A stretch of DNA of 64,000 nt, from assembly GCA_034509735.1 (NCBI GenBank), contig JACGWO010000008.1, forward strand, positions 16,317,864 through 16,381,863. Reading direction: 5' to 3'. Made by a program: the position numbers and the translations under genes. This document shows, one piece after another, positions 10,756-24,100 of this stretch. The stretch comes from Sesamum alatum. Taxonomy: Eukaryota > Streptophyta > Magnoliopsida > Lamiales > Pedaliaceae. Every line of letters begins with the position of its first letter. Within the stretch, counting starts at the first letter, position 1. The notes under the pieces were generated by a model. That model was given only the letters and a program-made list of their open reading frames with translations, did no database searches and was not told the origin of the DNA.

Positions 10756-13700
10756 ATGAGGATTCTGTGCTGGAATTGTAGAGGGGCGGGTCGCTCAGAT
10801 TTCCTTATAGCTACAAGGGATCTCATCCATCGTTCTGGCCCACAAATTTTCATAATTCTGGATACCCGCATGCACGCGGATAGGGCTCTACCGATTTTGC
10901 AGAGACTTCCATTTACTGATCATATTGTTATTTCATCCTTAGGCTATGCAGGAGGCATGTGGATTCTTTGGAATCAAGAGGAGATCAATGTTTGTCGCAA
11001 AAGGATAACTGCAAAAACAGTGTATGTGGAGGTTAATCACAGGGCAGTAGACAATGCCTTCCTTCTGTCAGGCATTTACAACTACCCACAAACAGCCATG
11101 CAGAACCAGGTTTGGGCTGAAATATCCTCATTTTCTGATTTAGCTGTGGATAAAAATTGGCTTGTGCTAGGCGATTTTAACTGTATTCTGTCAAGGGATG
11201 AAAAAGTTGGGGGTCAGTTTTTACCTTCAAAAATGCTACGTTTTTCTGAATGCATGAGGTATTGTGGTCTGTTAGATTTAGGATACGTAGGTCACAAATT
11301 TACTTGGACTAATAGACAGTTTGGTAAACATTTTACATGTGAACGGTTAGATAGAGCTTTAGCTAATGGAAATTGGTGTAATTATTTTCTAAAAATGCAA
11401 CAGTAAAACATCTTGTGTCTAGTACTTCAGATCATTCGCCTATTTTAATTGATACAAACAATAGGGTTAATAGGATAAAAAAGCCTTTTAGGTATGAGGT
11501 AGCGTGGTATACATTTCCAGAATTTCATAATATAGTTAATTATTGCTGGTCATCTTCTTTTAGTTCTACTTTTGATGCTGGGTTTAAGAAGAAATATACA
11601 TCCTTTGTCTTACAGACTAGTAAATGGAAACACTCTGTTGTAGGTAACATTGATAATCATATTAATGGTTTGACTAAACAACTGGAAGAGATTAATCAGC
11701 TTATTTCAGTGAATCCTTCTGATGAATTACTTACTCATGAATTACAAATCCGTAAGGCCCTGAATAATATGCTTAAATATAAAGAGAAATATTGGAAACA
11801 AGGGGCAACTATGAACTGGCATAGGTATGGAGATCTCAATACTTCCTTTTTTCATAAATTTGCTAGTGCGAAACGTAGACGTAACTCTATATTAGGCCTA
11901 AAGACAGAAGAGGGAATATGGGTTACGATTCAGGATAAAATTCTGGAATTATTAAAGACGTCCCTAATGGCCCAATCAAACACTTCTTCGAATCCTACTG
12001 ATTTTTCTTTTTTTTTCGGAAACCATGCCTTCGTTAAATCAAGAACAACATAATTCTTTACTATTACCTCTTTCAGAGGAAGAAATATGGAATTCTGTCA
12101 AACAAATTGGACCTTTCAAAGCACCGGGGCCAGATGGACTAAATGGACATTTCTTTATAAAATTTTGGCCCATACTAAAAGATACAATGATCCCTATTAT
12201 ACTTAAGTTCTTTGAAACTGGGTTTTTTTCCAAAATTTTTAAATGATACTAATATTATTCTCATTCCAAAAAGAGAAAATCCAAATTGTGTTACACACTA
12301 TCGTCCTATCAGTCTTTGCAATGTAGCTTACAAAATTATTTCTAAATTACTTGTTAATAGAATAAGACCCTTACTTGCTGACCTTATATCACCATTTCAA
12401 AATGCTTTTGTTCCTCATAGAGCCATTACGGATAGTGTTCTTCTTGCACATGAAATGTTATTTTCCATTAGGAAAAAACGTAATAAGAACAAACATTATA
12501 TGGCATTAAAACTAGCTCTAGCAAAAGCATATGATAAACTAGAATGGGGTTATATTAAATTTGTCCTTACTAAATTTGGGTTTCCTATACAGTTTATCAA
12601 GCTAATAATGTCATGTGTGTCCTCTGTCTCATATACCTTATTAGTTAATCATTCTCAGACTAAATCATGGACACCACTAAGAGGTTTGAGACAAGGGGAC
12701 CCTCTCTCGCCATATCTTTTTATTTTATACATGGAGCCGTTAATAAAAAAAATAATTGTTGAGAGTAGTATGGCTAGGATTGATACAATGACAATTGCTA
12801 AATTTGATGTTTCCCTACCTATACTTATGTTTGCAGATGATTGTTTACTTTTTGTAAAAGGTAATAATAAAACTATAAGTCGTCTGAAACTTATTTTTGG
12901 AGAATTTAGTTTCATTTCAGGACAAACCATTAACTGGGGAAAATCTAATGCTAGTTTTTCACTACATACTCCGTCGCATGTAAAAAATAGAATAATGAAT
13001 GAACTTAATATAGCTTCCCCTCCCATGAAGAATAAATATCTAGGACAACCTTTTTCCACTAATCGTATTACTAAGGAAATGTTTTATGAGATTATTAATA
13101 AAATGGAACATAAATTGGCTATTTGGTATAATAAAGACTTATCTTTTGCTGGACGCACAATTCTTCTCAATAGCTCCCTCACTAATACTGCTAATTATTA
13201 CATGAGCATCTTCAAAATACCTTCTATGATTCATCATAGAATTGCTCTAATTCAAAAACTTTTTCTTTGGCATGCTAAACCAGACAGTAAGAAAGTTAGT
13301 CTAATACCTTGGGAGACAGTATGTTCACCTAAAGAACATAGTGGTTTAAATATTAAAAATACTGTTTTAATGAATCAGGTTTACTTACTAAAACAAAGTT
13401 GGCGACTACATATGATGGATTCTTCCTTGTTGACTAAAATTATGAAGCTTAAATATTTCCCTAATACTAATTTTGTTGATTCTAAAACAAAGAACCACCA
13501 GAGCTGGATTTGGAAAAACCTCCATAAAAATAAAGCTCTTGTTCAGGAAGCTACTCAATGGTTTGTAGGCGATGGAAATAACATTAATATTTAGGATGAT
13601 AAATGGGTAGGGAATTTTATACTTAGTCACTTTGTTCCTGAGTTAAATGAAGAATATCGAAATATGAAGGTTTCCAGTCTTATTACTAATACAAAAACAT

Positions 13701-14783
13701 GGAATATAGATAGTATTGCACCCCTTCTTCCAGCTGATATCATTACAAGAATATTATCTATCTATATCCCAACGATTAATATACCAGATATAAAAACATG
13801 GTGTTGGACTCCACATGGAAAATTCACCTCTAAATCTGCATATTCATGGTTGTATAGTAAAAATAGAGGAGTTGATACAGTTAGTTTAACATGGAAAACG
13901 TTATGGTAAATAAAGGCACCTCCTAGTGTACTGTTTAATGCAGGATCATAGGGCATAATAGTTTAACTACTGCTAAATTCCTATTTGATCGCTATAGATT
14001 TTCATCGCCATTGTGCACACTTTGTAAGAAATCGGTAGACACAATTGAACATCTTTATACAGAGTGTGATTGTACTTCTAATTATTCAAATCTGTTTCCT
14101 GAGTTAAAAATGATTAAACAGCTGAACTTAATCCTTGTTTTGCACAAATGGAAACATCACCTTAGTAAACAACAAATGATGGTACAATCCTTATGGTTTC
14201 TTTGGAAAGTCCGGAATGAAGCAATTTTTGAGAATAAACCAATCAATACTTACAATACTTGGCAGAGAGCCAGAAATTCTCTTTTACAGTTGCAGCCTAC
14301 AAGAGCAAAAATACAACGAATTATTACAGTTCGTTGGATACCGCCACCATTACCATGGGTTAAACTTAATATTGACGGAGCAGCTAGGTCTAACCCGGGT
14401 CCCTCGGGGTGTGGGGCATATTTAGAAACCATGAGGGTCATTTTATCTTAGCTTTTGCTTTTCACACAGGTTTTAATACCAACAATACGGCGGAAATGTG
14501 GGGTCTCAAACATGGATTACAAACAGCATTACAGCATGAGATTAAATATTTATATATTGAGACTGACTCGATGCTTGTTTATCGTATCTGTAACAGGCTA
14601 GTAGCTCCACCCAAGCACCTCCAGCAACTAACACTTGAATGCTACAGCCTTCTGCAACAACTCCATGGATGCAGGATCAGTTTTTGCTATAGAGAGGCCA
14701 ATAGGGCAGCAGACATTTTGGCAAAATCTGCTTCAGAAAATGATCTATGCACAAAGTTTTTTGAATGTTGCCCTCTTTTTTGA
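10756..14783 (+). pseudogene. LINE-B ORF2: endonuclease, reverse transcriptase, RNase H
   Basis: The start MRILCWNCRGAGRSD is the typical beginning of the APE-type endonuclease; WLVLGDFNCIL, KFTWTN, CERLDRAL and TSDHSP follow (10756-11450). The usual Glu of the second motif is replaced by Asp (ILDTRM). RT occupies about 12050-13200: FKAPGPDGLNG, YRPISLCNVAYKIISKLL, GLRQGDPLSPYLFILYMEPL and LMFADDCLLF. Motif A reads LKLALAKAYDKLEW: the catalytic Asp is Ala. A zf-RVT region (13790-14150) and an RNase H domain (NIDGAARSNPGPSGCG, TNNTAEMWGL, IETDS, REANRAADILAK) end the frame. Shifts occur near 11400, 12030 and 12230 (the last two in T runs) and near 14430; stops near 13594 and 13908. Confidence 0.9.
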
Positions 14784-15000
14784 ATCATGTTTTGTATCAA
14801 GATAGAGTTACACTCTATCAACGAAATGTACTCTCACTTTGATATATGATATGCATCCTTTTATTCAAAAAAATAAAATAAAATAATAAATTGATGATTA
14901 AAAAATGGTGAATCGTTTAAAATAAACAAATATTTAGATCGATATAAATATTGAAAAGTATAATTAATATTTTAAAGTTTCATATTACGGTGCTGTGAAC

Positions 15001-15038
15001 AGCCAATTGGTAAATAAAAAATAGTTTGTTTATTATAT
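15001..15038 (+). promoter_or_regulatory. Candidate CAAT and TATA elements of the glyoxalase II gene
   Basis: AGCCAATTGG (15001-15010) lies 20 bp before TATTATAT (15031-15038), a plausible core promoter pair. A pyrimidine- and CA-rich stretch (15060-15118) follows, as in many plant 5' leaders. The transcription start would fall near 15060-15070. LINE-B ends about 110 bp upstream, so little single-copy promoter remains between the LINE and this core. Motif-based inference. Confidence 0.45.
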
Positions 15039-15168
15039 CACATCGTGGGTTTGCGAATCCGCGTCTCTTCACTGCTTCACAGACACTCACACAAACACTC
15101 ACACTCTTTCTCTCTCCAAGCAATAAATTGAAAACAATTTAGAAAAGGAAAGAAGAAAAAGCAACTGA

Positions 15169-15194
15169 ATGAAATGAAACGAAGATGCAAATGA
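15169..15194 (+). promoter_or_regulatory. Two upstream mini-ORFs overlapping the main start codon
   Basis: uORF1 is ATGAAATGA (15169-15177). uORF2 runs ATG at 15174 to TGA at 15192-15194 (six codons), passes over the proposed main ATG (15185) and ends in the ATGA overlap with the second in-frame ATG (15191). If the transcript starts near 15065, a scanning ribosome meets both before the main start. Confidence 0.5.
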
Positions 15195-18100
15195 TCTTGT
15201 GTAGAGCCGCGCCAAAGCCCATGGCCTCCTTCCCTCGTTCCATGGTCTCTTCTCTCTCTCTGTTTTTTTTTCTCTCTCTACTGAGAATGAGTGAATATCT
15301 GCTGCATATGTACCTAACACTATGTAGAAGTTTGTGTGTATAAGATTTTAATTGCAGGAAGATCTGTGACTATACCTTGTGTTTCATATTGTGGCATTCT
15401 GGAAATTAATGTTAATGAGATTCTTATTGCGTCATCAATTCTTAAAAATTCTTTGCTTTTTGAGAAATTACAGTTTCATGTCAATGGGATTCTTGTAGAG
15501 TCATAGATTCTTTAAATTCTTTAAATTTTGTCTTGAAAAAAAGGCACCGCGGTAATTTAATTGGTTAATTCGTGCCCTTTTTCTTCTATTTTTAAAAACT
15601 GTTATGTAATAGGATATTATGTTCTTATTATTCTTAATGAATTTGGCACTCAATCTCGTGGTTGTTTGATTATTTCACTTCGATATAACCTGTCATTAGA
15701 TATTCTGTTTTCTCATGATATTTTTTAAATTTTCTTTTAAATAGAGAATATTTTATGCTGCTTGTCTGCACGCCCATTTATTGCAGTTGTATTGTTCTTT
15801 AAGCCTGTGCTCTTTTATGATTTTGGTTGACATTTGATTTATAAGTACAAGGGTATGTTGAATTTTCTCTTTGTGTTTGCGTGGATCTAACAGACACATT
15901 TGTGCATTTTACATGTAAGAAAATGTGATGCTTCTGCTTTTGTTATGGTCATTCTTCTTCTAGTTGTAATATTTTTGTGGTGCTGTTATATCAGAAGGGG
16001 TCGGAGCTGTGTGTATGGCCGGGGATGAGACAACTTTGCCTAAGAAAGAATCTTTTATATGGGTTCGTGAGGCTCTTTTCGATGCCATTCAAGACCTTGC
16101 ATAATGTTAGCCGGAGGCTTGGGGGAGTTTCTAATTTTTGCAGCATCACCAATATGTCATCCAGTTTGCAGATCGAATTGGTGAGTCCTTATTTTAACTT
16201 TCACCTCTATTTAGCCACACAGTATCTAAAATATTTGGATTAAAGCATGAGCCTTTCAGAACAAAATATTTTCATGGAATGATGACCAAGGTACCAAAAT
16301 GAAATTTATTAAAGTTGATCACGATTAGATCATGGAGGTTTCACCTGAATTGTTGGCTCTTTTCTGACCAATTGATCATTTATGTTTTTTATAACACACG
16401 TTTTCCTGGAGGAAGTCAAGGGATGACTGTGCCTCTGTGCTGCTGCTTTGTCATTGTTTTTAATACAAGTGCTACATAGCCTGAATTCAGATTTCTCCTG
16501 TAATCAAAGACAAAACAGTACATAAGGAAAAGTAAAATGAAACTTTGATAAAGAACTTAGAACTCGAAGATGGATTTGTTGATTCAAGAACTGTGATGCT
16601 TACCCCGCAAGCAAGAGGGGATGGTGCCAGACAGAAAACATTGTATTCATTCAAATAGAGAGCTCTAAAACAATTATGGTCTGTCCGTCATTCTTTTCTC
16701 TAGTTGGCTGTGACAGATGATTTGTGAATCCAAGTTATGCTCGACTGGATTTTGCGTTTGCAAAATATTGTGATTTTTGTAATTACATCGCAGAAATCAC
16801 CAAGCTTAGGTTAGTTGCTTGCATCTCTTACTATCTGTCTGTGCAAGTTGGCTTGCCCGTTTTTGAACTCCATATGCTGGCTCGTTACTCCTGGACTTTA
16901 TATTAAGCTACCTAACCATGTTTTTTATAGTAACTCGTTTGATGTGGGAATATTTAGCAGTGTTTTAATATTGTATTCATTGATTCTCTGAATGAAATAG
17001 CACTAGGTCTGTCAAACTTGAAGGATCTGACATATGGAATTAGAAAAGGGCACAGTTCTTGACATAAAACCTGGGGTTTCAAGTTTTGCTGAGAATTTTC
17101 AGCCCAAATGCTTAATATCAAAAGTTTGCTCAATTAACAACAGAATAAGTTCATGGAGTTGCAAGAATTCCCCTATGACTAATCTTAGTAGGATATGGAG
17201 TTAAAGAAATTACATGAAAATAGCGGAAGGGCTTTTGCACTTGTGTATTAGCGTAAAAAGAAATTAGTTGTAAACTTGTTATAAAATGACTTAAAATAAG
17301 TGATGATCAAATACGTAAATCAAGAGAAACTTTTCCGGAGCACTGAGTATGTGGTTTCATATCTTCTGGAATTACCCAAACTCACCAGGCACTTGATAAT
17401 CTAGGAAACTTTCGCTTATGTGAGGACATATTGCCTAATGTTTAAGAATTCTACTTTCCTCTTGAACATTTACTTCTCTTATTTATATACATAAGAATAT
17501 AATCAGAGATAGAGTGATAGACTAAGGCTTTTCCGATAAATTTTATGCCACATAATCGGAATATAGTCAAATTTTCTACCTAACAAAAATAGTTCTACAG
17601 ACTTCATATTTACCTTCCTTCACCTAATAAATTTTCTTGCGAGATGCTTAGTCAGTTATGAGGATGACACAGGAAAATATTTATCTCTCCAGGCCACTGG
17701 CATGTATCCTTATCACATGGAAGTATGAAACCTACTGCAGGAAACTTCCCTGTTAGTGGCAAGCTTATGTTTGAGTCATCAAAAGGTAGTATCTAAAATA
17801 TCAAGCTATACCTGTCAGACAAAATTGGCAACTTTATGGGTAATTAGGCGATTTGGAATGCTTCCAGGCTTAAATTGAATACGGGAAAAGGAATGTAATG
17901 CTTAACCACCAACTACGAAACTCCAAAGGCTAGAATTCACGATTTTCTTCTTTACCTTCTCTCTTTTATTAAGGAACAAGACATCTATTAATGCTTACTC
18001 AAATTTCTCAGGTTTAGTAAATTCACTGTGGTTTCATTTCTTTGTTTCTATTGAAGGAACTGACAATGAAACAAATAAGAGTTGGGAGAAAAAAGAGCTA

Positions 18101-21100
18101 CCAAGGAGTTAAGCTCTCCAATGGAGGGTTAACAAGTGTATAGAGAAGTAAAATTTTTGGCCAAAAATAACTACAGTTATAACCTCAATTGAACTAAAAG
18201 AGAATCAGTTTAAGTATACGTAAGTAGCAATATGGAAAAGAAATTGATTGACTTCTCTCAACATAGTTACGAGCTTTTTCTTTTTTGGAGGTGGGTGCGT
18301 GTGTATGGTAGGACGCATTTGTTTTTGTTTCTTGCTTTAGACAGCCAAACACACAGTATAATACCCTTTGTCATATGCTATCTAGACCTCCATGAAAAAT
18401 CATTTAAATTTTAGTTGGCTAAATTGAAACTAGATTGATATGTAAATTTTCTTTCCTTCTTTGTAGGTACCGTGCCTTCGTGATAACTATGCATATCTGT
18501 TACATGATGTGGATACTGGAACAGTTGGAGTTGTTGATCCTTCTGAAGCAGTACCTGTCATAGATGCATTAAACAGGAAAAATTGGAACTTGAATTACAT
18601 ACTAAACACTCATCATCATTATGATCACACTGGTGGAAACATGGACTTGAAAGAAAGGTATGGTGCAAAGGTATGCCACTTACAATCTCACCTTTTGTTT
18701 TACATCTAACCTTGCACCCATTATAAATGCATGCCTATATGCGCCTTTGTTAGAACTCATTATCGTTATGATCACGCTGAAGGAAGCATGGACTAGATAG
18801 AAAGGTATGGTGCAAAGTCTGCTATACATAAACACATCTAACCTTGCACCAAATTATGGAAGTATGCCTATATATATGCCTTTGTTAGAGTGATAGTATT
18901 TGAGTTTTGACGTGAATGAGCTTCAGATCTAGTATTATTAGTGCTGATCTCGCAAAGCCATTTAACTAAGATGGCTCAGGTCTAGTATACTTCCAATTAT
19001 GTGCTCTTTTCTGCGACTCAGTGGTTCTGTGAGAATTAATTGCTGAGATTGCCTCCACATTTAACCTGCCGACGTTAAGTTGTGCTGTGTAGGCTCATAC
19101 ATGAATTGGAGCTGTGAGTGTGTGCGTGTGTGAGAGAGAGCTTATTGCTGACAATGAGTAACTTGCTTGATTGATTCAGTTGCAGCTATTTTTGCTAGGG
19201 AAGTGAATTTTGAGCCTCTTGGTAAGGATAATACTATTAAATTATTGTGTGGAATTGATCAAGTAGAAGGCCAACTGTCATGACCTAGACGTGACCCACC
19301 TCTTATGTAGAGAGGGAGGGAGCCTCTTTTAGGTTGCGGCTTGTAAATAAACAGTAATTATTCGGCAATGACTGTTGAGGCTTTTCTACGTGTGCCTTGG
19401 GATTCCTAGAATATGGATTCTGCCATTTTTTCTCCTTAGTCCTTTGTGAAGGGGAGATGATGTGGATTTGTTGACTGCAACCTATACTGAGTATTTCCAA
19501 GACTAGAAGGCTCTTTTGGCGTGTTTCAGATATTTTGCAATGTTACTGCCAACTTGCATATATGGCTATACTCCATGTGAATCTGTGAGATGCTCCAAGG
19601 GTATATAAATTATGATCCTGGGAACATTTGTACGACCACAAGAAGAGTAAAGTCATCTTTGAATAGACCTCCAAGAACCATGTAATATTAGTCTTGAAAG
19701 AGAAGAGGGATCAAATCATCAGGTTATGTCTACCACCTGATGAGATTGGGGTTGTAAATAACTTGTCGATGCTTATTTTTCTTGGTAAGCTAAGTAGAGG
19801 CTTCTTGGACACAGATGGTGCTTGCTTCCCCACAGTTATGAATCATTGCCTCCAATGTTTGGAGTCTTTTCTATAATTGCTTATATCTGGAAATTAATAC
19901 CTCTGGAATTGTTATTTGTAGTCAGGGATAAAAATGAGAGTGCCTATATGTGTCTAGATATCTTTTTCGTTCCCGTGAATAATTGATTCAGTTTGTTATC
20001 TTGAATTATATGAAAGTGCTGCCTCTATGCATATCCTTGCAGGTGATTGGATCAGGTTTAGACAAGGAGAGAATTCCTGGCATTGACATAGTTTTGAACG
20101 ATGGTGACAAATGGATGTTTGCAAGCCATGAGGTGCTTGTGATGGCAACTCCTGGTCATACACGAGGTTTGTGTTTATATGCTTAGTAATCTGCTTTATT
20201 TAAAGGGTAAATATCTCCTCGTAGTTTGGAAAATTACAAATAACCCCCTGACTTTAACGTCTGTCTAACAACGAGCACATTCCGTTAGGTTTCTATCCAA
20301 ATTTTATAGTTAACTGCCTATATTTTTTAGAATTTTTAAAATATATGGAGTCAATATTCTCTATGGATTATTTATTTAACTCACTCTCAGTTTTTTTTTT
20401 TTACATTTTCCAGACATTTTTATTGAAAAAAAAAAAAATTCAACTAAGGGTAAAGCAGTACTTTTCACATCTCCAATTAGGGGCTACATAATTATTTTCC
20501 ATTTAAGGGGGGTATTTGTAATTTTTTAAACAACGAGGCAGTATTTGTAATTATGCCAAACTTTAGGGGAGATAGATGCGATCTATCCTTATTGAAAATC
20601 AATTAGATGAAACAGACTGAATTTTATGTTTGGTTGTACTTGCTCTATTGTCTGTGTCAGTGGGGAATCTCGGACCTATTTTGGAGTTTCAATAGGCATC
20701 ATAAGTTTTAGAATAAGCTAGATAATATTCTTGTATAGGAACTAGTTTTAAAGATTGAACACAAACAAGGAGAAAAATTAAAGTGAAACTAATATAAATC
20801 TTTTGAAGCTTCATGAAGTAACCGAAATAGCCCATTCATCTGTACAAGCACAACATCTATGAACTTAGTTCAGATTGTATTTGGTTTCCATGTGTCCTCA
20901 TGTTTCCTATATGTTACAAAATCTGCATAGAACTGATGAAAATTTATATAAGGTATATTAGGAACTAGTAAGAATCACAGCTTAACTAAGCTACATCTGG
21001 GTCTTAATATTTTGCATCTAAATGCTTGAACCTTTTTGCTATTGGTAGTGCTATTTTGTTATGTGAAGTTTTGGATTACACAAAGATGTTAACTAGCACT

Positions 21101-24100
21101 TGATACCATCTTGACTATCCTAATCAAAGTTTATATAAGATAAGTTCTTGATATGTGTCTGACTGAGGGTTGGCCTTGTGGCGAATGTATCAATTTGTCC
21201 ATGAGTCGAGTAGTCTAGTCTTAGGAGGAGGCACTGAAACAGGAACTTTATATCACATAGTGCATGAAGCTATAAACAGATGAACGGTCAAATATCAGGT
21301 TTTCCCTTACCTTATGGCCAGCCCTTTTTCGTGAAGATGTTCAAACCTAATATAGAAATCATATTTGTCAAAACCCTCATGTGACTTTTTCTTTCTTCCT
21401 AATGTAGAAGCATTCACCCCAACTTTTGACTTTCTTTTATTCTTTGGTCGACACAAAGGTTGGGCTTCACCTATCCCCCTGCTTATTTATATTTGGGCAG
21501 ATGAAAATCAAACATGGCTGATTGAATTAACAAAACGTCGAGTCAACAATGCATTGATGATTTTCCAACCATAAGTATGTATTGGTTTGCGTGGTCGGTT
21601 TAAGTTTGTAATCTATGCTTTCTTTATATTGTGGAATTAGTATGTTTGCATATACCTAGGTATTTGCTTAAGCTATTACAGTTGGATTGTTTGATATGAA
21701 TCTGATCTTGTCTGAATTCTGTCTCTTGGTTAAATCATTTGAGTTTCTGAAGGATTTTATGCAGTGAAACTCTCTTTCCACTCCTGGCCCCTGGGTTTAA
21801 AATTTTTGGGTTTTCTGGAACTTCAAAATACCATTTTATTTCCATTGACGTGGATATTGTAAAAAGTGGGACGCCAAACAATATCTCTTATTAGCATTGT
21901 CATCATGTTGAAGCAAGCAGTAGTCAACTTTCATCATGTTTCTTTTTCTCCTTTATTGTTGTGATCAGGACATATCAGTTTCTACTTTCCTGGATCAAAG
22001 TCAATTTTTACAGGAGACACTTTGTTTAGTTTATCATGTGGCAAACTCTTTGAAGGAACTCCCATGCAGGTAATTTTAATATGGGCTGTTCTTTTGTAAG
22101 CTATGAAATGTTATGGCGTATATGTTTACTTCTATCAGTAATGGATTCTACTTTACTGATTGAGCTCCTAGTGTTCATGATTTTCTGTACCAACAGAGTT
22201 GACCATCTGGAAACTCAATTTATTGGAATAGTAATAAAATGTAGGGCAAATTACAGCTACCTCCCCTGAGGTTTGATATAATAACAAATACCCCTTCAAA
22301 TGGAAAATAATTATGTAGCCTGTGGACGGAGACGTGAAAAGTACTATTGTACCCTAACTAAAAAATTTTATTTAAAAAAAAACATTTGAAAAAATATAAA
22401 AGAATCCGAGAGTGGATAAAATAAATAATCCATAGAGAATACTAGTTCATAAAAATATTTTAGAAAATTCTAAAAATTATAACTTATAATTAAAATGGCA
22501 TTTTAGGCAGTTCACAAATGGATGAAACCTAATGGAATGGGTTCGTTGTTAGACGGACGTTAAAGTCAGGGGGTATTTGTAATTTTCCAAACAACGAGGA
22601 TGTACTTATAATATGCTAAACCTTAGGGGAGGTGGCTGTAATTTACCCTAAAATGTATGGTGCATATGGTGACTATTTCAGCAGTTGCTGTGTAATATGG
22701 GTGATGTATTTGAGAGTTTTGAATTCTATAGAAGCATGTTTTGGCCTTTGTCTGGAAGCAAATTACAACAAAGGGTATGCTTTATAGGATTGGGATGTAC
22801 GCATGCACTGTGGGATAGATTTGTTGTGTAGCAGTTTCCGTTGACTCTTCCATTTTTTTTCAAGGGATAATAATTATTACACGCTCTATGAGATGGTCTA
22901 TACAAAAACGACCCTAAATTTTGATACTCCCCTTGTCAGTCCAAAGGTATCTGAAAGAACAACAACGCATAATTGCCCCTTCATTGATGGGCAAATTTGG
23001 TGGTGGGGGGTTAAGGGGGGATGTAAGGGGTGGGGTGCTAGCGGTGGGTGGGTTAGTTGGGCTGTGGAAGAAGAAAAAATGCGGAAGAGCGACAACAAGA
23101 AAAAGGGAAAAAAAAGCACAAAAAGAAGAACAAAATGAGGAAAGATGAAACAAGGAAAGGAAAAAAAACTTCATTTTTTGACTAAAGTGGAAATGAATAA
23201 GAGAAATGAATTTGAAATACCTTTTCATTTATTCTTTTGATTAGTTATGTTATTAATTAATTTAAATTACTAGTTAATTATTAATCAATTGTTTAATAAA
23301 ACAAGCTATTAATCAATTTATAACCCAAGTAAGTAATTAATTTTGCTTTAGTTAAAATACAATAGTTAAAATGGTAACAGAATATCCAAGTGTACAACGG
23401 TAAAATTGAATTTTCAAATTTTTTAACAATGTCATCTGTATTTTCCGAATTGGAAAATGTTTGAGTTATCATAATATAAACATTACTAATAGGGGGTTTA
23501 GGTGTAACAATATGAATCTTAGGGGTAGTTTCTAAATATTAACCAATCTGCAGGGTCATCACTTTGACTATTCCTTTTTTTTCTTCTACATCTCCTTTCA
23601 TTTCATTTTCAATGGACTCATCCTGGTATATTCGGAATTTAGGATATTCATGAATTCCTGGGTAGGTTTGGAATTTAGTAGTCAGGATGTCTAGAATATG
23701 ATTGTTCGGAAGCTGCCTTGAAATAATATTGGGTGGATAACCCTTTAAACTGACATATGATGCATGCAGTTCTCTCCTTCACTTGCATTTTGCTTGTTTC
23801 TGGCTTTCTTAATTCTCTGAGGTGAACCTTAAGATTTTCTGCTTAGCTTAGGCAACATTCATGTTTCCTAAAACCATATTCTCCATTCTTGGCATAAACA
23901 TGTAGTGAACTCTGTGTTATGACTGGTATCCCTACCCCTTATTGGTTTAAAGGTCTGATGATTATGCATTGGTTTTGAGTGACAGATGCTCTCTTCCCTC
24001 AGGAAGATCACCTCACTGCCGGATGACACTAATGTGTATTGTGGTCATGAATACACTTTGGTAAGTCGCAAGCTCATTGTTCTAATTTCTTTCCCATTTT

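Larger units (their letters stand above)
8341..14890 (+). mobile_element. LINE-B: near-complete plant L1-type retrotransposon, defective
   Basis: About 6.5 kb: ORF1 (8362-10686), ORF2 (10756-14783) with endonuclease, RT and RNase H, then a short 3' tail ending in an A-rich run (about 14868-14890). The 5' limit is estimated from the ORF1 start, and no convincing target duplication was found. Both frames carry shifts and stops and the RT active site is altered. It ends about 110 bp upstream of the CAAT motif of the glyoxalase gene. Confidence 0.88.

Noticed and set aside
15977..16243. Taking exon 2 with its upstream in-frame ATG (15977) as the gene start
   Set aside because: The ATG precedes a good acceptor (TATATCAG) and the sequence before it is intron-like; a first exon at 15185-15244 splices in phase and gives a typical N-terminus.
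22893..23228. Overlapping open frames on both strands in intron 5
   Set aside because: Low-complexity G-rich and purine-rich DNA; spliced out of the gene and without any recognisable domain.
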